Source: CAIXSE01 sp040769125
Lineage (GTDB): Bacteria > Actinomycetota > Thermoleophilia > UBA2241
DNA: 64,000 bases
Direction of reading: 5' to 3'
Assembly: GCA_040769125.1 (NCBI GenBank)
Contig: JAXGLO010000001.1
Coordinates: forward strand, 744,001-808,000
Below the pieces are notes generated by a model. It was not told where the DNA came from. It did no database searches and saw nothing but the letters and a program-made list of their open reading frames with translations. A program made the translations under genes and the position numbers. Positions 36,567 through 45,446 of the stretch are shown here, piece by piece; within the stretch, counting starts at the first letter, position 1; each line of letters opens with the position of its first letter.

Positions 36567-37952
36567 TCAGCAAACCCGATTTCGACCCTCGCTTTTCGCT
36601 CTATACAATAAATCGTCGGCCTTCTGGATGGTGCGTTCGACAGACTCACCTTGTTCAAACTCACTGACGCCAATACTGACAGTAACTTGTCCAACCCCAT
36701 CAAACTCATGATTTGAGATACGCTCCCGAATCCGTTCGGCAACGGCTCTACCAGATTCTAGATCTGTATGAGGGCAGATAATAACAAATTCCTCTCCACC
36801 CCATCGTCCTGGTATGTCTGAAAGTCGTGTCGCATCTGTCAGTATTTTGGCGACTTCTATCAATACCCTGTCTCCGACTAGATGTCCATAACGGTCATTG
36901 ACTTTCTTGAAATGATCTATGTCTATCACAAGGATTGAGCAGGGAGTCCCGTACCGTTCGAATCTATGCATTTCGTTGAGAAGGGCTTCATCGAGCGCAC
37001 TCCGATTCTTGATTTGAGTCAGAGAATCTGTTTGGGACACTTGCTCAAGGTCAAAGATATTGCTCGACACGTGAGATGCCATGGCCGCAAATGCATTGGC
37101 TATTCTGCCTATCTCATCGTTTCTGAATTCTCGTGCATCGAAATTGTATTCGCCGCTATGCATCTGCTTGACCCATCCAGACAGCCTATTAAGCGGCCTG
37201 ATGACATCTTTTTTAATTAGTCCGTAGCCAAGGAATACCATCGCGATAATGACTATCGATAGCGAAAGGGCAATTGCCTGATAGATTGTTTGCTTACTCT
37301 CTACATCGCTGACTTCTTGCTCTGTACGGGAATCAAGCAATTTATAGAATTTGTCGATTTCTTCCATGATTCTAGATTTTGCTTGATAGTAAGCCTCACT
37401 GAAAACGATGTTTCGAGCTAGAGTCGAGTCTGGCTTTGCTTTTACGCTGTAGGTGCCTTCGTTATCTTGGTAGAGTCCTTGAAGAGCATTGAATGCTCGA
37501 GTTTCCAGTTTCATTAAATCGTCGGAAAGTCCTTTTGCATCTCGAAGTAGATTAAGTTCTGCTTCTGAGAAGTGTAAGGCTTTCATTTTATCAATGAGAG
37601 ATATCTTTCTCCCGTTAGTACTTTTGTAATTCTTATGGGCAGAAATAAAGTCCCAATAAATGTTCTCATAGTTATCCGGCCGTGGTGATTTGCCGTCACG
37701 AATAGCAGATATCTCTTTGAAGTATTCTAAAAACCGCTGATCACCAGTTATAACATAGGTACGCGCCATGCGGGTGAGGTCGTCGGAACTGCGTCGCAAC
37801 TCTTCAGCTAGTAAGCGTGACTCATAGCGACGTTTTTGTAATTCGTTAAGAGTATGTCCACTATCTGATACCAACCACAGCGTAACCGCAAGAATAAACA
37901 ACGACAAAAGCACCACTGAGTAATAGAGGACGGTTTTGTTAGTAATAGTCAT
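36567..37952 (-). CDS. Membrane diguanylate cyclase with HAMP
   Basis: A 461-aa protein, start ATG 37952 after GAGG. TM1 lies at about 8-28 (VLYYSVVLLSLFILAVTLWL) and TM2 at about 223-245. The ~190-aa segment between them should be extracytoplasmic and helical, perhaps a four-helix-bundle sensor. A HAMP linker around 245-295 leads to a GGDEF domain with GGEEF in RWGGEEFVII and an RxxD inhibitory site (RLSD) five residues before. It should synthesise cyclic di-GMP. G+C is far lower than in flanking genes, pointing to transfer. Confidence 0.93.
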   Translation of the reverse strand: MTITNKTVLYYSVVLLSLFILAVTLWLVSDSGHTLNELQKRRYESRLLAEELRRSSDDLTRMARTYVITGDQRFLEYFKEISAIRDGKSPRPDNYENIYWDFISAHKNYKSTNGRKISLIDKMKALHFSEAELNLLRDAKGLSDDLMKLETRAFNALQGLYQDNEGTYSVKAKPDSTLARNIVFSEAYYQAKSRIMEEIDKFYKLLDSRTEQEVSDVESKQTIYQAIALSLSIVIIAMVFLGYGLIKKDVIRPLNRLSGWVKQMHSGEYNFDAREFRNDEIGRIANAFAAMASHVSSNIFDLEQVSQTDSLTQIKNRSALDEALLNEMHRFERYGTPCSILVIDIDHFKKVNDRYGHLVGDRVLIEVAKILTDATRLSDIPGRWGGEEFVIICPHTDLESGRAVAERIRERISNHEFDGVGQVTVSIGVSEFEQGESVERTIQKADDLLYRAKSEGRNRVC

Positions 37953-38035
37953 CGTATCCTCACACGTATATAAGCAGATTGCTTATGGCGCGTATGCACT
38001 GCCGAACGTTGCATCCTTGCGTTGTGCCCTTGAGC

Positions 38036-38290
38036 TTAAGCGCGCTCCTCTGCGCGGTTCCTATACGAGTTTCCCCGATTCGAGCGCGCTTCCTGCTGGA
38101 ATCGCGGGCTGAACACATGAGAGTTGCGCACCTGCTGTCTAAGTGTCTCCTGCATGTGAAGATGCACCACGGTCGGGGTGATCCTGTGCACGAGCTTGAA
38201 TCCGTAGTGCGCGTACATGCGTTGGTTATCTTCGGCTTCGATCCCAGATTCATGAGAGCGCCAATACGGTCGCCATCATCCATGAGCGCC
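38036..38290 (-). pseudogene. GNAT acetyltransferase remnant
   Basis: Minus-strand sequence ending at 38036 includes SGIEAEDNQRMYAHYGFKLV, the end of a GNAT fold with the Tyr-x-x-x-Gly-Phe motif. Just upstream, in another frame, GDRIGALM resembles the acetyl-CoA loop (Q-x-x-G-x-G/A). The pieces are in different frames and the N-terminal half is not recognisable, so the gene is broken. The rest of 37953-38575 shows nothing I can support. Confidence 0.5.
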
Positions 38291-38575
38291 GGCTGCGGTT
38301 CGCTGCCCGACCTGGTCATCGAGGCTCGGGAGCTACTTCGGCTACGTTGAAGACCGGGTGCCACCCGGCAACAATCATGATGGCGGTGAGCTTCCGCGCC
38401 TGTGTGCTGCTCCTGGCCCGGGTCGAGTGGGGCGATAATGCGCATCATTCTCGCTGCGCGCAACCACGGCAGTGGTCCCATGCGCATCCGCCAGCTGCAT
38501 CGTGCCGGCCTGTATGGTGCGCCGCATCACCATCCGGGCGCATGTGTCCGGATCGATGTCGGCGACCCCTCCGGC

Positions 38576-39082
38576 TCACTCAGTCGAGCTCGTCTCATGC
38601 TGTCTCCGAGCCAGTCTTGGGAAGAACCGACCCGTCCTCCGCTGGTAGTCGACATACGATCGCCCGAAGAGCTGAACCATGAGCGTCTCTTCATACCGAA
38701 TCACATAGTGCCAGATCGGGTGAAGAAGCAACGCCCACAGAATGAAGATAAAGCTGTTGAGATAGACAGCGAGGCCAAAGTTGAACACCGACAGAAACGC
38801 CGCGTAGAGGGGATGACGAACATACCGGAAGGCCCCTCGCGTCGAGAGCTTGTTGCCTCTCTCTGAAGCGGGTAAGGATCTTGCGCTCCAGATGATCAGG
38901 GCAAGCGTGGCTACCCCGGACACAAGAAGCACGGAGCTCCGGAAGAGTCGGCTTTCTGACAACGCGGGTGGGTCGAGTCGTTCGTTGGCTTGATACGCGA
39001 CGAACAGCAGCGCAAGGCTAACCAGCAACCCGGCAGGCCCGCTCCCGAAGATCTTGCTGCACCGTGATGGACGCTTGCTCAT
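38576..39082 (-). CDS. PEMT/ICMT-like membrane methyltransferase
   Basis: A 168-aa integral membrane protein. Three or four hydrophobic segments are visible (GLLVSLALLFVAYQA; SVLLVSGVATLALIIW; SVFNFGLAVYLNSFIFILWA). The SAM-binding signature of the phospholipid/isoprenylcysteine methyltransferase family is intact: the RYVRHPLYAAF strand, then EETLMVQLFG, then YVDYQRRTGRFFP. The start at ATG 39082 is preferred to an upstream TTG. The substrate is unknown; similar proteins methylate lipids or prenylated cysteines. There is no obvious operon partner. Confidence 0.85.
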   Translation of the reverse strand: MSKRPSRCSKIFGSGPAGLLVSLALLFVAYQANERLDPPALSESRLFRSSVLLVSGVATLALIIWSARSLPASERGNKLSTRGAFRYVRHPLYAAFLSVFNFGLAVYLNSFIFILWALLLHPIWHYVIRYEETLMVQLFGRSYVDYQRRTGRFFPRLARRQHETSSTE

Positions 39083-39174
39083 GGTCAACGTTCCGACTGC
39101 ACCATCGTCGGCCTAACACGGATCAGACAGTCTGCACGAGCCCCCCGCGCTGCGCGAGCCCACCGGCGCCGAGC

Positions 39175-39255
39175 AAGCTCGACTCGCACGAGGATTACCT
39201 GATCAACCGCCTCAGCGACTTCCCCGAGCCTACCGTCGAGAAGTTCATCGGCTAG
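39175..39255 (+). pseudogene. IS21 IstA transposase fragment
   Basis: The plus-strand residues SKLDSHEDYLINRLSDFPEP, followed by a stop at 39253-39255, resemble the segment of IS21 IstA that reads SKLDPY-DYL--RL--FPEL. Only about 25 codons remain. The fragment abuts the truncated end of duplicated copy 2, so the insertion probably caused that truncation. Just before it, GCCTAACACGGATCAG (about 39110-39125) resembles half an attC-like site. Confidence 0.45.
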
Positions 39256-40034
39256 ATGCCGGCGATTCGCTTGGCGAGCATCACGTAGAGAGCTCCCAGC
39301 AGCGAGTCGCAGCGCAGCTCGAAGCCGCTCTTCGGTCGCAACTGGGGGGAGAGGTGCTCGCCGAGCGATTCGCTGACCTCGCGGCAGAGGAAGTACTCGA
39401 TCGGCTCCAGGTAACGTTCGTGGTCGAGGGAGGAGCTGCGCCAACTTTTGAACTGAGCGAGATCAACAGTGTCGGTCGTGAGGATTTCGCGCAGGACCGA
39501 GACTTGCGTGGACTCCGTGTCTCCTGGCCACAGATACACGAGATCGATCGCCCGCTCGTCCTCGCTCCAGCTCACTAAGCGCTGCGCACGCTCGATGTCG
39601 GCGCTGCGGTAGACGTCGAGCAGTTCGACGAGGCCGCCGATCCGACGGATCGTGCGGCGCCAATCGGCGTGGTGTTCGCCTGCCCGTGCCCGGCTGTCTG
39701 TTGACGCGGGCTTGATCGGCAAGCTGGGGACGCCGAGCCTTCCGTAGCGGGAGGCGAAGTCGGCCAAGGCATCAAGACTGGCGTCGTCTTCGCCGAGCGG
39801 CAGGCGTGCGAACTCGCGGTGCAGGTCGCGGTGGTGGCGCAGCGGTTCGTAGAGGCTGCCGCGCGCGGAGCAGAGCAACCAGGGCCCTGCGGGGTCGTCG
39901 CGGAAGGACGTCGATAGGTGCACGGCATCCGGCCACTTGAGCTCGTAGTCACGGCGCCACTCGCAGGGTGCCTCGGGGCGCATCCAGCTAAACTGTATCG
40001 CCGGCTCACTCGTGCTTTGGCGGTAGTTCTCCAC
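39252..40034 (-). CDS. Duplicated gene fragment, copy 2
   Basis: A 260-aa frame from GTG 40034 after AAAGGAGA, closely related to 21476-22252 in the same orientation. It has no domain I can name. It is hydrophilic, starting with YRQSTSEPAIQFSWMRPEAP and ending with LRPKSGFELRCDSLLGALYV before a stop that lies at the junction with an IS21 fragment. Related proteins would be expected to continue past this helix, so this is probably a 3'-truncated but still translatable gene. Together the two copies form ~790-bp direct repeats ~17 kb apart. Confidence 0.6.
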   Translation of the reverse strand: MENYRQSTSEPAIQFSWMRPEAPCEWRRDYELKWPDAVHLSTSFRDDPAGPWLLCSARGSLYEPLRHHRDLHREFARLPLGEDDASLDALADFASRYGRLGVPSLPIKPASTDSRARAGEHHADWRRTIRRIGGLVELLDVYRSADIERAQRLVSWSEDERAIDLVYLWPGDTESTQVSVLREILTTDTVDLAQFKSWRSSSLDHERYLEPIEYFLCREVSESLGEHLSPQLRPKSGFELRCDSLLGALYVMLAKRIAGI

Positions 40035-40310
40035 GCATCTCCTTTAATTTGGATACGACACACATCAAGTGTAGTCCATATGTCCCAAGTCGGCCATGAT
40101 GAGCAGGATGCTGAGGCCGGACGCATTGGTGGAACGAGTCTCGTTCGCAACGCGGTGCAGAGGCTGCTCCGGCAGGCGGGCTGCGGTAGCCTGTCGTTTC
40201 ATGCGGCTTGCTGCGTATCACCACGGTCCTGCCCCTCGGCGGGTGGACATACCCCGCGGTGAGCGCGGGAGGCGGCAGGATCTGGCAGCGAAGTGGGGAG
40301 GAGGGTCTGA

Positions 40311-40964
40311 GTGCATCTCTACGACGTGCTCATGCTCGCCCTGTTCGTCCTCCTGGCCTGGAGAGGCGCCCGCCGCGGCCTCGTGCGCATGCTCGTCGGC
40401 CGCCTGGCGGCCTTCGCCCTGGGCGTGCTGCTCGCCTTCCGTCTCCGCGACCCACTCGGAGCCTGGCTCGCCACGGTCTTTCCGAGACTGAGCCTGACGG
40501 CAGCGCAGATCGTCGCCTTCCTCGCGATCGTGCTGCTCGTCGGCGTTGCCATCCGCCTCGGAACCGCCCTCCTTACCGGAGCGATCAGGCATGTGCCCGT
40601 GGTCGGCGGCCTCAATTGCCTCGGCGGACTGCTCGCCGGTGTGGCGCTGGGCCTGCTCGGCGTCTGGCTACTCACGACCTGCCTGCTCCTGCTGCCTGCC
40701 TCGGTGGCGCCCTTTGTCGCCGGCGTGCACCATTCCAGGACGGTCCAGCTCGTGCGCAGCCTCACGCCGCAGTGGAGCAGCAGCCTCCGCGCTCATGCGC
40801 ACCTCGAGCCGGAGATCCCCACGTGCATGGGGAAAGAATCTGCTGCGGGGGCAACTACAACGGGCCGGATCGGAGGTTCCCACGCACGCGGGGCTAGACT
40901 GAAACCCTGCCCTACCGGTCACACGTGGACGATCCGGGTTCTTGAGTGGCTGAAGGAGATCTGA
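40311..40964 (+). CDS. cvpA: CvpA family membrane protein
   Basis: A 217-aa protein starting at GTG 40311 after GAGGAGGG. Four membrane segments match the CvpA pattern: LYDVLMLALFVLLAWRGARR, GRLAAFALGVLLAFRLRD, QIVAFLAIVLLVGVAIRLG and VVGGLNCLGGLLAGVALGLL. CvpA is linked to colicin V production and envelope functions. The last ~50 residues, from about 168, are not CvpA-like: this stretch coincides with the CRISPR-like repeat pair and appears to be accidental read-through into it, so the original C-terminus has probably been replaced. Confidence 0.8.
   Translation: MHLYDVLMLALFVLLAWRGARRGLVRMLVGRLAAFALGVLLAFRLRDPLGAWLATVFPRLSLTAAQIVAFLAIVLLVGVAIRLGTALLTGAIRHVPVVGGLNCLGGLLAGVALGLLGVWLLTTCLLLLPASVAPFVAGVHHSRTVQLVRSLTPQWSSSLRAHAHLEPEIPTCMGKESAAGATTTGRIGGSHARGARLKPCPTGHTWTIRVLEWLKEI
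40812..40901. CRISPR. Two-repeat type I-E CRISPR-like relic
   Basis: Two 29-bp units, 40812-40840 and 40873-40901, lie exactly 61 bp apart, leaving a 32-bp spacer. Both start GAG and carry a CCC(C)ACG...GGGG dyad, and they agree at 19 of 29 positions in my alignment. They resemble type I-E repeats (GAGTTCCCC...GGGGATAAACCG) in layout and partly in sequence. No further units are seen 61 bp up- or downstream, and there are no cas genes in the window. Confidence 0.4.
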
Positions 40965-41089
40965 TGTATACGCTTCAGGTTGCTGCAGTGCGTCAGACGG
41001 TAGAAGCAGTCCCAGAGCGCCGGCGGCGAGACTCCGGAAGCCACCTCCGGCTTCGAGCCGGTCGTCGAGAGGCACGAGGGCGCCTTTGA
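40964..41089 (+). CDS. Possible 41-aa ORF after cvpA
   Basis: ATG 40964 overlaps the cvpA stop and is preceded by AAGGAG. The 41 residues (MYTLQVAAVRQTVEAVPERR then a basic tail) match nothing I know. The sequence after the first 15 codons is GC-rich with short inverted repeats, so coding is doubtful. It may be a translated leader for the membrane protein gene downstream. Confidence 0.25.
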   Translation: MYTLQVAAVRQTVEAVPERRRRDSGSHLRLRAGRREARGRL

Positions 41090-41118
41090 AGGCGGCTTGG
41101 CGTCATTCGCCGAGGGGC

Positions 41119-42072
41119 ATGAAGGCGTCTGAGCCTCAGAAGGCGGCTTGGCGGAGGCGGCCGTGGAGGGGGCTCTGGCTGTTTACGGTGTGTCTCGCCG
41201 TCACCATTACGTACATGAAGGTCCTCATTCCGCGCCTCGGAGCTCCTGATGCCAATGCCACGCTCTTCTATCCCACCCTGTTCTTCCTCTGGGGCTTCTC
41301 TTTCATCAACATCTTCCAGTTCTGGCCGTTCCGGCGATTGAGGCAGCCGTGGTGCGGCCTGGCCAGCGTCGCCCTCGGTTGGGTCGTGATTGTTCCCCTG
41401 TGGGCATGGCTGACGAAGGTCGTGGACCCGTACGCGGCCAACGCGATGGTCGTCTACACGCTCTTCTTCGTGTTCACACTCGCCTGGTTCTCTGATGATG
41501 TGACGTCGGCGATCCCGGTTCCGCAGCCTCTCAAAGGGATCGTGCTCGTCGGATGCAGCATGCTCCTGGGGTGGCTCGTTTACACGCAGATCGGGGTCCT
41601 GCCTCAGGCGTGGCTGTTCTTCATCCCGATGTGGCTCTTCTACTTCTTCGAGCTCTGGCCGGTTCCGAGCGGCGCACCGAGGGCTCTCCGTGTCGCATTC
41701 TGGGTAGCGGCGGTGCTCGGGGGTACCCTGCTGCTGAACTGCATCCACAATCTGGTCGGTGCACCGGTGTCCGGCGCGGTGGGCAGCGACCTTGAATCCA
41801 TCGTCTGGGCCGGCATGACGCCCTTCTACGTCATGGAGGTCGTCGGTCTGCCAGGGCGCCAGCCGTGGAAGGGCATGAGGTGGATCCTCGGCATCTTCGC
41901 ACTGGCCGTCGTGATCGGCGTCCTCTACTACTGCGTGATCCATGCGCCCGATTGGTGGATGTCGCGGTGGATCTTCGTGCTCTGGGCCTGGATCGTCGCC
42001 TTCCAGTGGATGACCTGGCCGTGGCCGGCGAGGGAGACAGCTGAGCGCGTAGCGGGCGAAGGAGGTAACTGA
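41119..42072 (+). CDS. Multi-pass membrane protein, unknown
   Basis: A 317-aa protein; ATG 41119 follows GAGGGG, while a TTG at 41086 is a weaker alternative. About eight hydrophobic segments are spread over the whole length, rich in Trp and Phe (WLFTVCLAVTITYMKV; TLFFLWGFSFINIFQFWPF; WLFFIPMWLFYFFELWPVP; WMSRWIFVLWAWIVAFQWM). The repeated FQFWPF and FELWPVP suggest an internal duplication of a four-helix unit. I recognise no family with a known function; it would be an inner-membrane protein. It has no close partner gene downstream. Confidence 0.75.
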   Translation: MKASEPQKAAWRRRPWRGLWLFTVCLAVTITYMKVLIPRLGAPDANATLFYPTLFFLWGFSFINIFQFWPFRRLRQPWCGLASVALGWVVIVPLWAWLTKVVDPYAANAMVVYTLFFVFTLAWFSDDVTSAIPVPQPLKGIVLVGCSMLLGWLVYTQIGVLPQAWLFFIPMWLFYFFELWPVPSGAPRALRVAFWVAAVLGGTLLLNCIHNLVGAPVSGAVGSDLESIVWAGMTPFYVMEVVGLPGRQPWKGMRWILGIFALAVVIGVLYYCVIHAPDWWMSRWIFVLWAWIVAFQWMTWPWPARETAERVAGEGGN

Positions 42073-42217
42073 GCGCGCGGCGGGCGCGGACACGGCTGGA
42101 TAGACGGCGCGTGTGGTGCACGCCGGATCGGCTGAGCCACTGAGCTGATGCCCTCACCTGCCAACGCGCTCGCCAGCCCTCGCACCCGGCTCGGCACCTT
42201 CGTTTGCCCAAAAAGAA

Positions 42218-42244
42218 GGGGCGAGCCCGGTTAGGGCTCGCCCC
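42218..42244 (-). terminator. Intrinsic terminator, minus strand
   Basis: GGGGCGAGCCC (42218-42228) pairs perfectly with GGGCTCGCCCC (42234-42244) around a 5-nt loop and is followed on the minus strand by TTCTTTTT (42217-42210). It closely follows a minus-strand ATG at 42294 whose codons (MTDVPDEVQRWTAQ) resemble the first residues of some transposases, so it may end a decayed insertion. The rest of 42073-42385 is empty. Confidence 0.8.
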
Positions 42245-42385
42245 TGTTCGTGTTGCGCCGTCCAGCGCTGCACCTCGTCGGGTACGTCTGTCATGAACGC
42301 CACCTCTTTCTCGCACTCATCATGAATGCGTACTAAGGGTGGCTTCAAGAATCAGGGGAGCAGGATACGACGGCGTTCAGGGGCG

Positions 42386-43723
42386 TTAATAGACCGTGAT
42401 TCGGTTTCTTCCCTTCACTTTTGATTCATACAGGGCTTCATCGGCCTCTTGGTACAGGGCCTCAAAACTCTTGTCCTTCTCATAGAAGGTTACCCCGATG
42501 CTGCTGCTTATGGTCACAGTACCTGCCACGCCCTTGATATCCCTATGCATCCGTAAGCGAATATCCTCAAGCTTCTTATTAACGAAATCGGCCTTGCGCT
42601 CAAATGGAAGATACAGCATGAACTCATCCCCGCCGAGCCTGGCTACTATGTCTGTTTCGCGTACCGAGTTCTTCAGTATTGCCGCTGTGGTTGCAAGAAC
42701 CTCGTCTCCTATTTGATGACCGAGAACATCGTTAACACTCTTGAAGTTGTCCAGATCCATAACTACAAAAGCTCCACCTTTATACAGCTTGCTTTTGATT
42801 ATGGAGGTGATCGCATGAGTGCCGCCGGCTCGATTGTATATCCCCGTCAGTCCATCGGTTCTTGATTTTTCTATCAGGGTCTGTCTGGCAGTGAACACGA
42901 AACCCATGATGATGCCTACAGCCAGGGAAACGGCGACAAAGGCGAGTACCCTAAGCGATAGGCCGGATTTGCTGTACCAACCATGTTGCGGCGCGATAGA
43001 TAGCCTGAAGTCCACATTGGATATGGAAAAGTCGGAAGATATGAAGTCGTCGTTTTCTGAGCTTCTACCGGAGTAGATATCATGGTATTCTCCACTATCC
43101 GGCATTCTTTTCTCTAAAATGAAATCATAGTTTAAGTTATCGTGCAGGTTATTGGTACTCCTGGATATTACATCCGGGAACCTCATGGTTACTGATACCA
43201 ATCCGCTATATTGTGGTTTGGATTGAGCATCAGGCAGTCTAACTGCTAGTCTGGCAGAGAAGGCCTTACCGCCCTGTTGCAAATCATATGGACCAGTTAG
43301 GATTACTTCATCTGATTCTATTGCCAACTCAGCATCGTGAGCGCTTTTGTTTTCAGGACTCAATAAGTTCAAGCCAACAATGGATTCATTGCCTTCCAAT
43401 GGATAGACTATCTTCACTATTGAGTCTGGAGCATAGAGTATGTTATAAATACTGGGATTGCTAAGTATCCGTTCCCCTATAAGCGCCGGATCTACATTCT
43501 TTCCGTTAGCTCCGAATACTAAGGCTCTAAGCTCATATACTGAACTAATACTCAGCATGAACTCATCTTTTAAAGAAGCAACTTGGTTGTCCAAGACAGA
43601 AGCCGCCTCAAGTTTAAATAGAGCTCTTTCGTCGGACACCAGATTGATTATGTATAATGTGCTAATGACGAGAGCAATACATGTTGAAAAGAATGCTACT
43701 TTGATTCTTTTGTCGCGCCACAT
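42386..43723 (-). CDS. Membrane diguanylate cyclase with extracytoplasmic sensor
   Basis: A 445-aa protein; ATG 43723 follows AGAGGGAT. TM1 is at about 8-29 (VAFFSTCIALVISTLYII) and TM2 at about 262-282 (VLAFVAVSLAVGIIMGFVF). The 230 residues between them look like a Cache-type extracytoplasmic sensor (the LTGPYDLQQGGKAFSARLAV strand pattern). The GGDEF domain from about 290 has an intact GGDEF loop (ARLGGDEFMLYL) with an RxxD inhibitory site (RETD). It should make cyclic di-GMP on binding a small ligand. G+C is low for the window. Confidence 0.93.
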   Translation of the reverse strand: MWRDKRIKVAFFSTCIALVISTLYIINLVSDERALFKLEAASVLDNQVASLKDEFMLSISSVYELRALVFGANGKNVDPALIGERILSNPSIYNILYAPDSIVKIVYPLEGNESIVGLNLLSPENKSAHDAELAIESDEVILTGPYDLQQGGKAFSARLAVRLPDAQSKPQYSGLVSVTMRFPDVISRSTNNLHDNLNYDFILEKRMPDSGEYHDIYSGRSSENDDFISSDFSISNVDFRLSIAPQHGWYSKSGLSLRVLAFVAVSLAVGIIMGFVFTARQTLIEKSRTDGLTGIYNRAGGTHAITSIIKSKLYKGGAFVVMDLDNFKSVNDVLGHQIGDEVLATTAAILKNSVRETDIVARLGGDEFMLYLPFERKADFVNKKLEDIRLRMHRDIKGVAGTVTISSSIGVTFYEKDKSFEALYQEADEALYESKVKGRNRITVY

Positions 43724-44545
43724 GTGAGCTATCCCTCTCGGACTGTCTGAACAACAGTTGGCACATGGACATGTCGGAGTTGTGCCGTGTCTTCACGGCG
43801 GATTCCGAGGTAAGTGGTGGAGCGAAGCGTAGTTCTATTAACGATCTTGGCCATCTTCCGTGCTGCGCACGGCGCTTCGGAGTTGTGGCGCTTGGCGTCG
43901 GTCAGCCGTGGACCTGCCCAGTTGCCGGGACTCTGCCGGCTGGTCGCCGCGATGCTGTGGGGCACCCCCTGTTGCTCCCTCACTGAGGTGGACCGACCTG
44001 ATGGTAGTTTGGGCGCCTGGATGAGTGATGTCATGCGAGTGTCGGGATGCTCATGCCGCCGGCGCGATCACCGCGAAGCGGCAGCGTTTGAGGTTTAGTG
44101 CATGCCCTACCACGTACGGGTGAAATTCATGCATTCGCTGATGGTGTATGCCGTGAGTTGGGTCTCACCGGGCTCGATGTGTTTTGGATCTTCTGGGGTT
44201 CGGGGTTAGTGCTCGAGCACAGACGCCATGTGAGGCTGGTCGGCCTGTCGCTGCAGGCGAGATGGTGTTTCGTGGGAAGCCGTTTCAGTTTCATAGTGAA
44301 GAGATCGATCTGATACGCGTCTCCCATAAGGATCGGCTGTCGGCCGAGGTGTTGTGCGAATTGTGAGGAGGTCGTTGGGCGTGGGTGGCGGGGTGCCTCT
44401 GGCTGCTTCGCTCTGAGAGCAACTTGTCCAGGTAGCGGCCCGCGGGTGCATGCGCTGACCTGTTGCTTTCCGAAGCGGCTGTCCTGAGCTGCGGCTATCG
44501 CGGCTGATACAGTCCTCTTGGGTCCAGAATGAGGCAGGGGGAGCT
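43724..44545. other. Gap without a supported gene
   Basis: There are short frames on both strands but none with a convincing family match and ribosome binding site. A plus-strand frame ending near 44366 (FQFHSEEIDLIRVSHKDRLS) looks like the end of a protein but has no credible start, so it may be a remnant. GGGGGAG at 44536-44542 is the ribosome binding site of the next gene. Confidence 0.5.
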
Positions 44546-45100
44546 ATGGGACTGTTCGGGAGGCGCAAGGAGCGACATGGCGGAGAACGGAAGTCCGGGC
44601 AGGTGCGTGTCGAGGACGATCGGGTGGCAGCGCTGCTCGCGACTTACGACCCCAATACAGAACTGAGTCCGGACGACGCTGCGGAACTCGGGGCCAAGAT
44701 CCGTGCTGTTTATGACAGCAACCCTGATGGCGGCGCCTTCGATGGGCTGTACCCGGTGCTTAGGCGGCTGGAGCAGGAGTCAGGCTTGGTCCGCGGGAGG
44801 CACTACACCGAATGGGTCCCTACGCTCGACGAGCTACGGAGCTCTAGGGATGACGATGGCGCTTTGGCGCTCCTCCTGGAGTGCATCGATGCGGCGGAGC
44901 GTGCCGCCCGCGTCGCGGGGATGGAGCCGGCGCCGGGCTACACCAAGCGAGCGGCTGTGATCTACCGCCGTCGCAAGGACTACGCCAGCGAGATTCAGGT
45001 GTTGGAGCGCTGGGAAGCGGCCGCTCCTCCAAGGTACAAAGGGGCCATGAAGGAGCGTCTCGCTGCCGCCAGGAAGCTGCAGGAGAAGCATCAAGGGTGA
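44546..45100 (+). CDS. Hypothetical protein with TPR-like C-terminus
   Basis: A 184-aa cytoplasmic protein starting at ATG 44546 after GGGGGAG. The N-terminal 30 residues are basic. The middle is helical. The C-terminal half (ALALLLECIDAAERAARVAG, then YTKRAAVIYRRRKDYASEIQ, VLERWEAA) has the spacing of paired helices in tetratricopeptide-like proteins. Similar C-terminal helices occur in uncharacterised proteins that handle nucleic acids or act as scaffolds, but no function can be given. It is monocistronic, and the next gene lies behind a cobalamin riboswitch. Confidence 0.7.
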   Translation: MGLFGRRKERHGGERKSGQVRVEDDRVAALLATYDPNTELSPDDAAELGAKIRAVYDSNPDGGAFDGLYPVLRRLEQESGLVRGRHYTEWVPTLDELRSSRDDDGALALLLECIDAAERAARVAGMEPAPGYTKRAAVIYRRRKDYASEIQVLERWEAAAPPRYKGAMKERLAAARKLQEKHQG

Positions 45101-45243
45101 CGTGGAAGCTCAGCCTCAACGTCGGCTGCCGCACGTTTCCTGCGGATTGAGTTCACATGGCCAGTGAACAGCGCGCACACTGTCCCTTTTAGACGCGCGC
45201 TACAAGTAATGTGGCCACACTCGCATCGGTTGCGGCAACACAC

Positions 45244-45330
45244 AGGCGGTGCATCGGAGCGCCGACAAGCAGGGCGGTGCGCCTGAGCGACCATAAGTAA
45301 AGCGGTGTACCGGAGCGTCGGCAGCCGGTG
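45244..45330 (+). repeat. Degenerate ~30-bp tandem repeats
   Basis: Three imperfect units sharing GGCGGTGC-type starts followed by CGGAGCG or CTGAGCG and CGAC or CGGC lie in the gap upstream of the cobalamin riboswitch promoter. No gene is visible in 45101-45412. A CGTTTCCTGCGGATTGAG motif here (near 45131-45150) recurs near 2589-2608. Confidence 0.45.
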
Positions 45331-45412
45331 CCCGAGGGGGCCCTCTTGCGTAGAGGCTGCCCGCTGACGGCGGCGGCGCTGCCGTGCCGGCGCGTTTTGG
45401 CGATCGCAGGGA

Positions 45413-45440
45413 TTGACCGGAGCGCCGGCTTGCCTATACT
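45413..45440 (+). promoter_or_regulatory. Promoter of the cobalamin-heme operon
   Basis: TTGACC (45413-45418) and TATACT (45435-45440) with a 16-bp spacer sit directly upstream of the cobalamin riboswitch. The predicted start near 45447 is where the aptamer's 5' end should begin. Confidence 0.7.
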
Positions 45441-45446
45441 CTGTTG

